Assembly (NCBI GenBank): GCA_013400155.1 | Contig: VXBM01001103.1 | Span: 205,803 to 269,802, forward strand | Direction of reading: 5' to 3' | Length of the DNA: 64,000 bases | DNA from: Helopsaltes ochotensis | Taxonomy: Eukaryota; Chordata; Aves; Passeriformes; Locustellidae | Part shown: piece by piece, positions 1 to 11,855 of the stretch | Layout of the letters: every line of letters starts with the position of its first letter | How positions within the stretch are numbered: the stretch's first letter is position 1 | Position numbers and translations under genes: made by a program | Notes under the pieces: generated by a model | Database searches by the model: none | What the model was told of the DNA's origin: nothing | Seen by the model: the letters and a program-made list of their open reading frames with translations, nothing else

Positions 1-1828
1 TGACTGGACTTAGGGTCAATTTTCTGTTCTGCTGCAGAACTGAGACAAGTCCCTTAGAATGAAATAGTCAAAGTGTTCATGTGATTAATGTCCTCCAACT
101 TTACAGAGATTTAGAGCTTCAAACATCTTTGAAAATCTGTGTCTTCATCCCTCTCTACCCCAGTTGTTTCCATCAGAGGGGGGATAGCAGCACCTCTGTA
201 GGAAGTGGAAACAAACCACCACAAGGGCTGATTGTGCATGTCTGGGCAAGGACAACAGTTTCTGCTGCTAACCTCCCACAGGGGAGTGATGTGGCTAATA
301 TCCAACCAGATGCCTTGGATTTCCTCAGCCCCAGTGCTGTAGTACTCATTTATAGCTGAGCTGACTGGTAGTGATGCTTGGAACGAGTCCAGAGAGAGGT
401 ATGAACTCACACCTCTGGATCCATACCAAGACACCTTCACCACTCTATCATCACTCTCCTCTGAGGGATGTAATGAGGATACATTAATTAATGTTCATGA
501 ACTGCTTCACTGCCGCCATATTTAGACTGTTAGAGTTGCATCTGTAGGAAGAAAACAGCAATCAGGAATTCCACCTGAAACAGAAAGCAGAAATGGGAAG
601 ATGAAACGGGGGATCCTAGAGGGATTTCCCCCTAGGAGATGCTTTTCCACACTACAAAAATCTCTCTGGAGTTGACAGCCCTTCAAAGGCAATCTCAGCT
701 CCAGAGAAATCCAGACTAATGAAATTTTGAAGTACATGATGGAAGGCCTGCAAATAATTTAGCCAACTTTAGCCAAAGTTTTTAGTAATGATTTTTCATG
801 TAAAAAGAAATAAGCTTGTGAGGGGAGAGAGATTTATCAAAAATTCCAAAATATTTCAAGGTTACTTTGGTTGGTCGTGGGAGTTCTTTAAATGATTGGA
901 TGCTTTCTGGACCGTGCATTTGTGAAGTTTCATCTATCACTCAGTGGATTTTCTCCAGAGAAAAATACCTTGCCTCCTTACTTTGCTCATAAGGTAATGC
1001 AGAAGCTCAGAACTTGATGGATGGATATCAAAGCGTGGCCTTGCTTTCACCCTGAGATGAGAATGGGGAGCAGGGAATGGCTCTGAGACACTTTGGCTTT
1101 TCTGAGTAAGTGTAGCTGTGAGCTCCAGGGCAGGATCCATCCTGACATGAATCGTGAGATGAAATTTCTCTATAGGTAGCCACTCATTACCTGCTAGAGT
1201 CACTTGTATCAGGGGCTATCCCTGTAACTATCCCTGGGCCATCATTTCAAGCATGTCCCTTGAACCTTTTGAGTACTTTGACTTACACAGAGTCAAAGAG
1301 CAGTGATTGCAGCAATACAATTCTGACTACTGGTTTTGCCTTTTGGATAAATCCCCACACCAAAACTGGGTTTAGCCAGGTTTCAGTGAAAGAAATGTTA
1401 TTAAAGCAAAAAACTGTTTTTTCCCTATTTTAGACTCTCAAAACAGGTAACTCAGCAACAACTACTGTGCATGTTCCATTCTCTGCTCTCTTGCCCATGC
1501 TCAGAAGGGGAGAAAGCAAAACAAACATTTTATCAAAACAAATGTTACTTTTCTGGGAGAATTCAGCACGCTAAGTGAAGCTGATCCAGTCTACCTTGTA
1601 GCTTATAAAGATATGCATCTTCTATTTTTTCAAAATTTCCATGAAAGCTCTACATATTTTTAATTGTCTGTATTTTTAAAAAGTGAATAGATAAATAGAA
1701 CATTCTTCCTTCCAAACATCAGGATAATTTGGTTGGGTCTGTAATTTAGTAAAGATTTTTAAGCTATTTGATTTTTTTCCCCTAAATTTTACTATGACTT
1801 ATGTTAGTGTATTTGTTGTAAGACAAGA
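1..1828. other. Unannotated AT-rich DNA
   Basis: No gene or recognisable repeat is visible. The open frames here (up to about 110 codons, both strands) overlap each other, have no recognisable domain and look like chance frames. The first 450 bases have somewhat higher GC than the rest, but no promoter or splice pattern supports an exon. Confidence 0.6.
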
Positions 1829-2136
1829 GAGCTGGAGAGGGATTTTTCACAAGGGCGTGTAGTGATAGGACAGGGATGAAAGGCATTTAAACTGAAAGAA
1901 GGCAGTTTTAGATTGGGTTTTAGGAAGAAGTTGTTCCCTGTGAGGATGGTGAGGCACCGGCACGGCAGCCCAGAGAAGCTGTGGCTGCCCCATCCCTGGC
2001 AGTGTTCAGGGCCAGACTGGATGGGGCTCTGAACAACCTGGTCTAGTGGAAGGTGTCCCTGCCCATGGCAGGGGGGTTGGAATTAGAAAATCTTTCACGT
2101 CCCTTTGAGTTCGAGTTATTCTGTGATTCTGTGATT
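1829..2136 (+). repeat. CR1 LINE fragment (3' end)
   Basis: This is a 5'-truncated CR1 retrotransposon in plus orientation. It carries the conserved 3' block of avian CR1: a stretch resembling GGAAGAAxTTxTTxxCTGTGAGG, then GGTGAGGCAC, CCCAGAGAAGCTGTGG, ATGGGGCTCTGAACAACCTGGTCTAG and CCCTGCCCATGGCAGGGG, ending in two copies of the ATTCTGTG tail octamer near 2116-2136. About 308 bases remain of a 4.5-kb element, so it cannot encode the CR1 proteins. 5' truncation is the normal outcome of CR1 insertion. Divergence looks moderate. Confidence 0.95.
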
Positions 2137-4215
2137 TGTTCTTCAACTGACCTTAACAGATTATATACACAATATAGTTCCTCAACCTGAACATTTTCAT
2201 CTGAAGAATGAATAGGTTCTTTCAATATTTGTAAAATAAATTTGTAAAGATTGCGGTCATTGGTTATAAAAGGAAAATGATAACTTACAACAATTAGGAG
2301 AATAAGAAAATGATGTAAATATTCAGTTTTCTTAACATAAGGAAGGTAGAACATGAATTCAGATAGGAAAAAAAAATAAAATGATATGCCACAGAAAATG
2401 TTTGCAAAACAGTAAAAAAATTACATCATAGGATATATATAAACCAAGTCACATATTTAAAATTTAATTTTTTTCTAAAAACTTCTGAACATTCTAAGAT
2501 CTCTAAATAGAACTTTAAATGTTTCAGGTTTTGTTTTTTTCATCTTTAAGTATGGGATTTTTGTCACTGTTGAAGGCAGGAAATGGAAAGTGAAAATGTT
2601 TGGTCAGTCACTGAGGACTATGTATTTAAAGCATGATACAGATTTACATTAAATATAACACTATATAACTGCTCAATATTTCCCTTGAATAGTGGAGATG
2701 AGAAGGAAAGACATTTGAAACTGGTGTTACACAGGGAAAGAACTAGAGGCTTAGTGATAGGTTTAATCTGGCTCATGTAGTAAAGCAGGAGCTATAAAAT
2801 TTTCTTTGATAGGCTCAGATTTTCAGAAAAGGAATACAATCCGAAGGTTAAAATTATAATAATATTCTTGGTATAATGGCTATAGATGATGTGCCTATAC
2901 CCTTGAGTTCATCCTGGCCCTCTCTGATCCAATGAGCATGTGCCAGTGCCTCTCGCTCAGTGGAATTTAAAGAGATATTACCCTGGCTGTAGCAGAAATA
3001 GAGAAAAAATAATACTATTGCAAAGTAATGCATTTCTTGGCAAGAAATGCAAAGATTTTTGGCACCTTGCAATGTTTTAGTGCCATCTGGTGACTCCCCA
3101 AAATGTTACAGGAACGTTTGCCAAAATGCCTGGATAAAATAAATGTATTGGCAATGGGAAAGTTTTGCATTAATAGTAATGCACTGCAATTCTAACTATC
3201 AAAAATGCATTGCTTCAGTGACAGGATACAGTCTTGCACCTCACCATCAGAATAAGAATTTTAAGCATATTCTCCATGATAAAGCTGACAAGCAAACAAA
3301 GTATCTTCCCCAAAATTTTCCGGGAAAACTGAGAAAATAATGGTTCATGTATAACTGTAAAGAGAAGTAATTTTAGTTCTATAAATGACCCATTATGAAC
3401 TGTTCATTTACCTTCTTTCAGGACAGTAATATCTACGCAAAGAGCAGATGAGAGCTACAGACAAAGGAAACCTACTGGAGAAAAAGAGGGCTTAAAAACC
3501 CCAAAAACCAATTCCATACAGAATATATTCTTTTTGAAGTAAGATGTGTTGAATTATGCATTTGCTCTTAGAATGGGGATTAAATTTCTCCAATAATAAA
3601 TACATCAAATAACACCATTTAGCTATTGTTTTGGGGTTTTTTTTAATGGGAAGACATCAAGCAGAAAATATTACTTATGTACTTCTAACCTTTGGTCAAG
3701 AGCTTTAATTTATGGTTCTAGGGTGAAAAAAAAAAAAGACCATAAACATAGTTTCTTCTTACTCAGCAGCTGCTTTCTGGGTTCAGAATCAAATTAGCTG
3801 ACTTTGGAAACATTTTCCCTTATTTTTTATGTATTTTAACTGTGCAAGAATGATATTCTCAAGAGAGATTAATTTTTTCTCTCTCCTTTCTTTAACATCC
3901 TGAGTTTTGCAATTATTTACTAAATTTCAATCAATAAATGCAGCGTAAACATCTTCATTTTCCAGGCTTCTCACCTGTCATTAGGGACATAATGGGAACA
4001 CAATTAGACTCATAGAAGTGATCATAAGAATCTCATTTTCAGTTTCACATAGGTTAAATATTTAACTTCAGGCTTTAAAGAAACCAATTCTATTAGCTCT
4101 TGTGCCTTTTTCTCTTCATCAAAGAGATACTGGGCTATTGCATCTTTGTTCTGACATTCACAGGTAGGGATTGATACAGTAAGGAAAGGCAGCGTGGGAT
4201 GAGATATCAGAAATA
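2137..4215. other. Unannotated AT-rich DNA
   Basis: No gene or identifiable mobile element is seen. There are short A and T runs (for example near 3730) and small chance open frames. The minus-strand frame at 2043-2354 overlaps the CR1 tail and is not a gene. Confidence 0.6.
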
Positions 4216-4270
4216 ATGTGTGACTGGACTTGATGACCTAAGAGATTCTTTTCAACCTTGTCTTCATTAC
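4216..4270 (+). repeat. Probable CR1 3'-end remnant
   Basis: A stretch reading GACTGGACTTGATGACCTAA and then TTTTCAACCTT resembles the last 50 bases of the CR1 subfamily seen better preserved at 62,279 and 63,593 (TGGxCTTGATGATCTTxGAGGTC...TTTCCAACCTT). The rest of the element and the octamer tail are not clear, so this is an old or truncated copy. Confidence 0.5.
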
Positions 4271-6807
4271 AGAGATCATAGATCTTCAAATATGTCCAGC
4301 AGAAACCATACATTGAGGGCTTTGCCCTCGGAGCTTTCAAGTCACTACAGACATTTGTGTTGACTTCAAACCAGTTCGGATCAGGCAGGTAGTTTCTTAA
4401 TTTTGTGAAATTTGCTTGGACTGCTGTGTTCTTTGAACACATTTTGTACTGTTCTCTGTGCAGTCCTGGCTAAATGCTGGTTTATTGCCCCTGGTGTTTC
4501 TCCTGTCTTTAGGAAGGAGGTGTAGAAGGTTTTCTGTCTCCTGAGTTGGGCACCTGCTTTGGTATCATAACAGAATATCGTGAGGAATAAATCTGTAAGG
4601 GGTCTGTTTTTCTGTATGGAACTTGTTATCCAGTGGACTGGAGTATCTGCAATTTTTCCCATAGAAAAAATCAGCTCAAGCATTTTTTTTTGTTTTTGTT
4701 TCATATTTTTTACCACTCTTTCTGGGTGAAGAGTGCTGCTTGTAACTATTTTTTTTTTTTTTAATTTGAAGATCTGATTGGAAGGCAAATATTTTAGAAT
4801 AGTTGTCAAGATTCATAATTTTTCTTTATTGCACTCTTGGCATTTCTGTGTGTTTTTCCTTGGGGAGGAAGAAAAGAAAAACCAAAAAGGCTTTAAAGTG
4901 AAAGGAGATGAGGGGCAAGGAGGAAAGAGAAACAAGACATCCTGGCTTTTTTTTTGTCACAGCATAACCATGTCTCCTGGTGAGATACTCAACAGTAAGC
5001 AGTTTTGCCTTAGCGTGGCACATTTGCACCACTGCAGTCTGTCTGTCACTTGATACTGAGTCTGCTGCACTCTCGAGTGACATCCAAATTCAGAGCATCC
5101 TTTCCCCTTCTGGCAGATGTTCTCAGTATCATCTATTAAAACTCCCAGTTATTCCTTAGTTCCTCTGCTCCTGAAAACTGTGTGCAAGTGCTCTGGGATT
5201 CTGGTAGAAGAATTTTTTACCTCCCTAACAGTATTTTTAGTTCTACACAGCATCCACCTTGCAGAGCAATATCAGCCAAAGCACTTTATCCCCCTGTAAA
5301 GGAGAGAACAGTCCTGGATGTCTGAAGGCACTGATGATACTGTGGAAAGCACAGCTTCAGTTTTTTGCACCAAAACAGATTTCCTGTGCAGCTACTTCTG
5401 GATCTCAAGGCACAATGGCAAATATTTATGGGACACTGTTAGTTCTGTAGGTTGAAGGAATTCTGACTGATGCCAGTGAAGTGCACTCTTGGAAATGACA
5501 TGGAGGGGTACTTGTTCCCTTTTAGGCACTTTCAGTCTTTTGTAACAGTTAGAAGATTATATTCTGATTTTCTTTCACTGGCAGGAATACCCTTTCATTA
5601 TTTTCATGTTCTTAGGTGGGCTGTCAAAATAGAGAGGTCAATTTTTATATTTTTTTGCCTGAAACAAGACCCATGCTTGAAAAAGTGTTATTAACAATAT
5701 CCTAAGTCAGAAAAATAGTGACCTTAATGACAGGAAAGAAACATATTTAAAAATTTCTGCACAGGAAGACAAGTTTAGTAAAAAAAAACAAGCAACTGCC
5801 TGACAAAACAAAGACTCCTGGAGATCTGTGTGCATTAAGATGTACTAATAAAAAGAGCAGGAGACACTCGAAGGCACAAACCCCATCTTTGGTGCACAGC
5901 ATTTGGTGCGTCAATAACATCAGATAAAATGTCTGATGGAACATGACAGGCACAAATAATACATGAACACTTAGAGTGAGTTGCACAAGTTCCCTGGCTG
6001 GCAGCTGCAGCTGTTGCAGTGCAGTGTTCAAGTCAAAAAATGAAAAGTATTGCTCTGTCAACACCTTTTCCATACCATGGATGTTTCCATTCCATGTTGT
6101 GCAAATCTGCCAGACCCCTTGTTATTCAAGGTACCTAAATGTTGTATGTCTCCTGGGTAACGCCTCTCAGTCTGTGGTTTCGTCATAAAATTGAAAGAAA
6201 ATGCATTTTTCTGGCTTCTTTCAGACACAAATTCATCAGACATAAGATTAAAGTGACCTTTCTGAGGAAATTCACTCTTTGGGAAAATATTCTCTGATTT
6301 CAGCTTAAAATTTGTTGTTATAAAAGCATGAATCAACCTCTATTTTACAAGAAGAATAATTTGGCCTTAACAAAAGAGCGAGGAAATACTGATAATTACA
6401 CCCATTTCAGCCAGATCTTACATCTTAATGAGGAAAATGTAGAAAACATCTGTGTTATAATTGCCAAACACATTGGAACCATATAAAAACCCTAGTTTCC
6501 AAACTTATTTAATATTCAGGCAAGAACATAAAGTAAAAATTGTTCAGAGACACTATACATTCTTCTGGAAATGGGATGACTATTTAATAAGGAATTATAT
6601 GAATGACACTTATTAATTACAAACGATGATGATAATAGCTTATAAAAGTGAAGGTAAAAACAAAGGTTTCTAGGGGTAAGTTTCTGGTGTTAAGGTAGTT
6701 TTGACAAGCAGATTTGTGTGTAATATCAGCAGGGAAGATACTGTCTAGGAGAAGAATATACTATTTTGAAGGTAATGTTTCATTTTAACTGAGATTTTAC
6801 TGTCAGA
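4271..6807. other. Unannotated DNA with several chance open frames
   Basis: The longest frame is 142 codons on the minus strand (4381-4809). It is rich in Lys and Gln from A/T runs, has no domain I recognise and overlaps another minus-strand frame. There is no splice or promoter context that would support a gene, and no mobile element is recognised. A small hairpin (GAGGGC-TTT-GCCCTC) lies near 4316-4330. Confidence 0.5.
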
Positions 6808-7013
6808 GGGAAGAAGAAATTCTTTGCTGTGAGGGTGGTGAGGCACTGTCACAGGTTGCCCAGAGAAGCTGTGGATGCCCCATCTCTGTGTTCAGGGCCA
6901 GGCTGGGTGGGGCCCTGAGCAATCTGGTCTAGTTGAAGGTGTCTCTGTCAGGGGGATTGGAACCGAATGATCCTTAAGGTTCATTCCAACCAATACTGTG
7001 ATCCTAGGATCTA
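6808..7013 (+). repeat. CR1 LINE fragment (3' end)
   Basis: Plus-strand CR1 remnant with the blocks AAATTCTTTGCTGTGAGGGT, GGTGAGGCACTG, GTTGCCCAGAGAAGCTGTGG and GGTCTAGTTGAAGGTGTC. Relative to the copy at 10,152, a short piece of CCCTGCCCATGGCAGGGG is missing around 6945. The octamer tail is decayed. Non-coding and 5'-truncated. Confidence 0.93.
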
Positions 7014-7092
7014 TAGTAGTGTTTGAGAAAAGTAATCTCAGCTGTAGCTAGTAGTTCTAACCTAGCTTCTTTATCCTCAAATAAAATCTGTT

Positions 7093-7128
7093 CTTCAAGT
7101 ATTAGGAGAGCTTCAAGTATTAGGAGAA
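7093..7128 (+). repeat. 18-bp tandem duplication
   Basis: The unit CTTCAAGTATTAGGAGAG occurs at 7093-7110 and again, with only the last base changed, at 7111-7128. The second copy runs directly into the left arm of the inverted repeat that starts at 7126. Confidence 0.9.
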
Positions 7129-7246
7129 CCGAATACAGTGAATACTACATTTTTTAGTGGAAAAAAACCTATTTTTGCCTATTGGTATGAGCAATGGATA
7201 AATTATGAGTAAATGTATTCAAGAACATATTCACTGTATTCGGTTC
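7126..7246. repeat. Perfect 19-bp inverted repeat, 83-base spacer
   Basis: The left arm GAACCGAATACAGTGAATA (7126-7144) is the exact reverse complement of the right arm TATTCACTGTATTCGGTTC (7228-7246). The spacer is AT-rich with no open frame. The arms could form a long-loop hairpin, or they could be termini of a small non-autonomous element or scars of an inverted duplication. No transposon family is recognised. Confidence 0.85.
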
Positions 7247-7866
7247 CCAAGTCTTGTTGGAAATTTTTGCCTTTTGCTTTACTTTTTTTGCCTCTTCTGC
7301 CTTAGCAAATCATTTTGGCCTGTCATAATTTTGGGCAAAAGCTATATTTTAAATGACAAGAGTCATAAATATTATTCTAATCTGTAACAATACATAAGAA
7401 AATTTGGAATTCCAAAGGGTGTGTGATAATTTTTGATTTGATCAGTCCCATTTTATTCTTAGAAACCTCTGGGTCAGTGCCAGTAATGGTGCATACTCCT
7501 GGAAGAAGTTACAGGTCAATGGTTTGTCAAGTCCTGACATGGTAAAATCACTGCAGTAAGAGAGTAGGTAGATTTTGAAAAAGAAATTGAAGTCCAATGG
7601 CTGGGACTGCTAAAGTGGCAAGAAGACAGTGAACAGCCACATTTAGGCAGATGATTCCCATGCTATGATCATTCAGTTGTCAAGTGTTGAAAATATGGAA
7701 GTAGAAGTCAGTAGAAGTAGAGTAAGTTGTCAGCAGTGGAAGGGAAGGTATTTTTTAATTTTTGATTTTTTCATATAATCCCCTTGAAATGTCGGATTAT
7801 TGAATTTGTTCTTTTTTTTTTATGTGTGTTACACAAAGCAGTCCGCAAAAATTTATAATGCGTTAT
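7247..7866. other. Unannotated DNA
   Basis: No gene, mobile element or RNA is recognised. Short GAAGT-rich imperfect direct repeats occur around 7695-7725. Confidence 0.6.
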
Positions 7867-7928
7867 TTATACATATATACACACATATACATATACATAT
7901 ACATAAATACATATATATGTGTGTGTAT
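7867..7928. repeat. Degenerate (TA/CA)n microsatellite
   Basis: Alternating pyrimidine-purine tract made mainly of ACATAT and ACACAT units, ending in ATATGTGTGTG. Open frames through it encode only Ile/His/Tyr/Thr runs and are not genes. Confidence 0.9.
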
Positions 7929-8988
7929 CTCTACCTACATACAAATCTACGTGCCTGGGTGTATATGTATTCTTGCCCCAAAGCTGTCTGTATCTGAGTT
8001 CTCCATTCTAAACATTCTTTGAAAGATTTTCTTTCTTTGTGACACCTGTGGACCTTTTCATGACTATTCTTCCTCCAGTGCTCAGACACAGTGCAGTTGT
8101 CAGATTAGTTTTGACCCTTCCTCAGGGGGTGAGAAAATGCCTGTCCTATCTGGATGCTCATTAGCACTCAGAACCATCCCTGTTATACATGCAGTGTTTG
8201 AAGCCTTTTCCTGATAATGATCTTGATGGTTTCAGTTCGCAGTTCTTGTTTTGCCATCAGTTTTTTTGTAGTCCCCTACTCCCCGGTGATCCCTGAAAAG
8301 ACCTGTTTTAATGAGATATTCCTAGACTTAGACATTGGGAAAATAGGAGGAGGAGGACAATGACATCAATAAAGCCTCTAGTATTCTTTGAGTACCCTGC
8401 CAATGATCCATACCTTTAAGATGTGCAGTTCAGTGTTAATTCTGCCTCTGACATATGCTATAAGCTGTGTTACATGCATTGCCCATCTCCTCCTCTCTAA
8501 GAACAGCGTGAGGGCTGAATTTTTTTGACACCTGTATAATACCCACTGTTTTTGAACTTGGTTTCTTTTTTTTCCCAGCTGAGCCCCATTCAATGTACTG
8601 ATACAAGGCCGTATCAAAGCACATATTTTACCCCACCACCTACAGCAATGTGATAATGAAATGAGTAACCCTTAAACACCTTCCTCTCCCCGGATTTTTC
8701 AGAGCACCACACAATGCAGCTCTTCAAGCTCATGCCCCCCACAATAAGGCTTCTGACCTCCAGCTGCTGATCCATAGTCAATAACTGATAACCCTGAGGG
8801 CCACACCAGAATAGAAGGAGATTAAAGTGGAGGTATCTCTGATATGGTCGAAGGACAAGGCTGCTGCATGGAACTAGTGTCTTGCCAGACACAGCAGCTA
8901 GGACCAGAGTTCAAATGAATTCTCTCATCTCGTACTTTCTAGGGTAGTTTTCAAGCACTTTGTAATTAGGAATGCATTTAGTCCCAGA
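7929..8988. other. Unannotated DNA
   Basis: No identifiable repeat or gene. Overlapping minus-strand frames between 8378 and 8892 (62 to 92 codons) show no recognisable domain and no supporting splice context. Confidence 0.55.
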
Positions 8989-9418
8989 CTATGAAGAAAA
9001 ACTGAAGGAGATAGGTCCTTTCTCTCTAGAGGAGAGAGGGCTCAGGGGGACCTCATGATAGCATTCCAGTATTAAAAGTGCAGCTACAGAGAGGATGGAA
9101 TCACTCCACAAAGAGCCACACAGAGAAGATGAGAGGCAAAGGGTACAAGTTACATCACGGAAAGTTTCACCTCCACATAAGAAAGACATTTTGTACAGAA
9201 AAACAATCATTCACTGGAATTAGCTCCACAGGAACTTGATGAATTTCCCATAACTGAAGGGCTTCAAGATGTGGTTGAAGGGTTTCAAGATGTGGTTGGG
9301 AAAGGTGGTAATCTCATCTGAAATCTCATCTTTGCACCCTTTACCATGAAAATTAGGACCAAATGAGCTTTCCAGGTTTCTTCCATTCTGGGCTATTTTA
9401 TGATTTTATGATTTTATT
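8989..9418 (+). repeat. CR1 LINE fragment, distinct subfamily
   Basis: A roughly 430-base plus-strand CR1 3' region. It begins with the GAAAAACTGAAGGAG block followed by CTCTAGAGGAGAG and GGCTCAGGGGGACCTCATGA. It then shows AGTTTCACCTCCACATAAG, ACAATCATTCACTGGAAT and CTTCAAGATGTGGTTGG, and ends with a TGATTTTA-type tail at 9392-9418. The text differs from the GGTGAGGCACTGG-type copies elsewhere in the window, so it belongs to another CR1 subfamily. It contains an internal 21-bp tandem duplication (9256-9297). Confidence 0.88.
9256..9297 (+). repeat. 21-bp tandem duplication inside CR1
   Basis: GAAGGGCTTCAAGATGTGGTT (9256-9276) is repeated at 9277-9297 with one C/T difference. Related CR1 copies have one such unit, so this is a local duplication after or during insertion. 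Confidence 0.85.
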
Positions 9419-10151
9419 ATTTTAGGATCAATGATTATTTATTTAACCAGCAAACCAGTCTGCCCTGGCTTCTTCTCTGACCCTCACAGTCTCACAAAAG
9501 AAGTTCTAGTCACCGCAAGAGACTGAATCCAAGTCACAAATCCTAAGAACATTATCTCTTCTCTATTCTTGGGTCTGACTTGATCAAATTTACTACTTAA
9601 AGAATTTATATTATCACTACCAGAGTTTCAAATACAAGACCTTTGGGACTGAAAGAGGGAAGCTGAGCCACAGTAATCAGATTGCTGACATTTACTGTGT
9701 CTTTTATATTATTTTATATATAATGTAGAAGGGGTGAATTTCAGCATTTTCCCTCTGGTAAGTGGAATGAAAACAAGAATTAACTAGAATATAACAGTCA
9801 GTATACTCATGAAGTAAAGTTCAGGAAAGGGGAATGCACTTCTCTCATCCACTGACATCAGACAAGGTTCAATTACAAAGAAGAGGTGGGAAGGTCAAAT
9901 AATGCCTTTTCAGCACAGAATCTCCAAAACTCTCAAGAGGATTGTAACACACCATTCAAGAAAATAGTGACTACTGAAAAAAAACAGGATATGGTTTGTG
10001 TATACATCGATTATGCAATGTACTGGCTGTGGGTCTGGCTGACATGGAGTTCATTTCCCCACGGCAGCCCTCACAGGTCCTTGCTTTGCATTGATACCTA
10101 GAACTATGCTTTATTATGAAAAACTTAAAATGCAAATAAGATTAAAAAAAC
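9419..10151. other. Unannotated DNA
   Basis: No gene or recognised repeat. AT-rich stretch near 9700-9725 (TTTTATATTATTTTATATATAA). Confidence 0.6.
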
Positions 10152-10403
10152 CTCAAAAAGGGTAGATTTGAATCCGATATAAGGAAGAAATTCTTTACTG
10201 TGAGGGTGGTGAGGCACTGGTGCAGGCTGCCCAGAGAAGCTGTGGATGCCCCATCCCTGGAGGTGTTCAAGGCCAGGTTGGATGGGGCTTTGAGCAACCT
10301 GGTCTAGTGGAAGGTGTCCCTGCCCATGGCAGGGGTTGGAAGTAGATGACTTTCAAGATCACTGCCATCTAAACCATTCCATGGTTCTACGATGATTCTA
10401 TGA
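10152..10403 (+). repeat. CR1 LINE fragment (3' end)
   Basis: Well-preserved CR1 3' terminus in plus orientation. It contains GGTAGATTTGAATC, AGGAAGAAATTCTTTACTG, GGTGAGGCACTGG, GCCCAGAGAAGCTGTGGATG, AGGCCAGGTTGGATGGGGCT, GAGCAACCTGGTCTAGTGG and CCCTGCCCATGGCAGGGG, then a GATTCTATGA tail. This copy can serve as the reference for the other fragments of this type in the window. Non-coding. Confidence 0.97.
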
Positions 10404-11686
10404 AACTGCTTACGTGGAGGAGTTACAGTCCAAAAATACAAGAAGAAGGCAGAGGAGAAAGAGAGAAAATGGGTGGGAGAAGAATGGAAATTATTTATGC
10501 AACATCAAGGAATTGAGAAGACAACCCAAGCTGGCAATTTCCTCTCAACTTTTACTGTTCCTTTCACAATATTCCTTTGTCTGGAACATTACAAGGGCTT
10601 CTGTAATATTCCACTCTGACCAAATCATCTGTCAAGGAGCCTTTTTAGTAAACTATAAAGTTGCCCTCACTTCAGTGGATTAAACTCTAAGTTTTGTAAA
10701 TAAATGGAGGTACTTGTGAGAAATATCTTTTCAGGTGACAATGTGACAAAAAAAGCTTTTATGAAAACATTTTCTGGTGCCACTTTTCAACTTGTTATTT
10801 TAAAATTTTCAGTCTCATATAGACCAAGAAAAGGTTTTAGAAGGTTTCTCCTCAAATCCAGAATATTTTTGTTAAAAACTTCCATGTTGACACAAAAACT
10901 GGAACAAGTGGGATTTTTTTCACCACAATCTCTCTTGAAGACTGCTTTGGCGTTTGTTTTGCTTTCTTCCTCCATGTCTGTGCTGAAGGTGCACCTGTGA
11001 AAGATGCGGCTTAAATTCTAGATTCCAGATAAAAATCTGCCCAAATAGCACCTAGAAAAATAATTACTGTTTTTGTAAATGGTGTAAATCTGACCAGGAA
11101 TAGTTGTGAAGGAATAATGCAATCTCATTTGTACAGTCAGTTTTCATTTATATATCCATTCTTTAAGAAGTCACCGGGGAAATGAGTGCAGACACAACCA
11201 CAGTCAGAAAATTAAGGGTGATTAAGAATTTCCGATTAAAACCCAGTTTAATTAGTGGATTGTGTGAAGTCATAGGCAGGCCAGTTCCAAGGTATTTCCT
11301 CGTGTGCAGATGGTGAAATGCCAAATGGGATCAAAAGAGATTTTAATTACAAGAATGATGAGAAAAGTCAAGCAGCAAGGTAAGAAGGAGTTCTGTAAAG
11401 AAGACCACATAACAATATGGGCAACACTGCATGCCAAGAGTTCCCAGAGAATTAGAAATAATCATAATAAATGATTATGGGCTGCACAATGTGTACAGTT
11501 GCATTTTCAGTTCAAAGAATTAAACAGCTACATGTACTACATAAGCCCGTGGTTGATTTTCATGTAGCAGCAAGCACTGTGCAGGGATGTAATTGAATCA
11601 ATATTCCAGTCATTGGACCTGCAAATCTGAAGAAGAAAAAAGTGACTCTGGTTCCTCAAACACACTGATATGCTTCCTCCTTTATT
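10404..11686. other. Unannotated DNA, possible conserved non-coding patch near 11.4-11.6 kb
   Basis: No gene or mobile element is recognised. Frames at 10414-10683 and 10704-11000 have no known domain. The stretch around 11,410-11,610 is non-repetitive and contains TAAT-type homeodomain-like words (AATCATAATAAATGATTATG), which is compatible with a conserved non-coding element but cannot be shown from one sequence. Confidence 0.45.
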
Positions 11687-11855
11687 GTAGAATCACACAA
11701 TCACAGAATATCCTGAGTTGGAAGGGACCCACAATGATCATCAAATCCAGTGCTTATCCTTGCGTAGGACAGCACCAAAAAAGAGTGAGAGAGAGTTATT
11801 CAAATGTTTCTTGAACTCTGTCAGACTTGGGGCTGGGACCACCTCTCTAGGGAGT
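11687..11855 (-). repeat. CR1 LINE fragment, minus strand
   Basis: It starts with the inverted octamer tail (GTAGAATCACACAATCACAG) and continues with GAGTTGGAAGGGACCCACAA, TGATCATCAAATCCAGTG and TTCTTGAACTCTGTCAGACT, then CTGGGACCACCTCTCTAGGG. It is a minus-strand 3' end of the same CR1 type as the copy at 33,363, which shares GGGACCCAC rather than GGGACCTT. Confidence 0.88.

Noticed and set aside
4381..4809. 142-codon minus-strand open frame, the longest in the window
   Set aside because: No domain, low-complexity Lys/Gln stretch from T runs, overlapping frame on the same strand and no promoter or splice support.
7800..8022. Two frames rich in Ile, His and Tyr
   Set aside because: They are translations of the TA/CA microsatellite.
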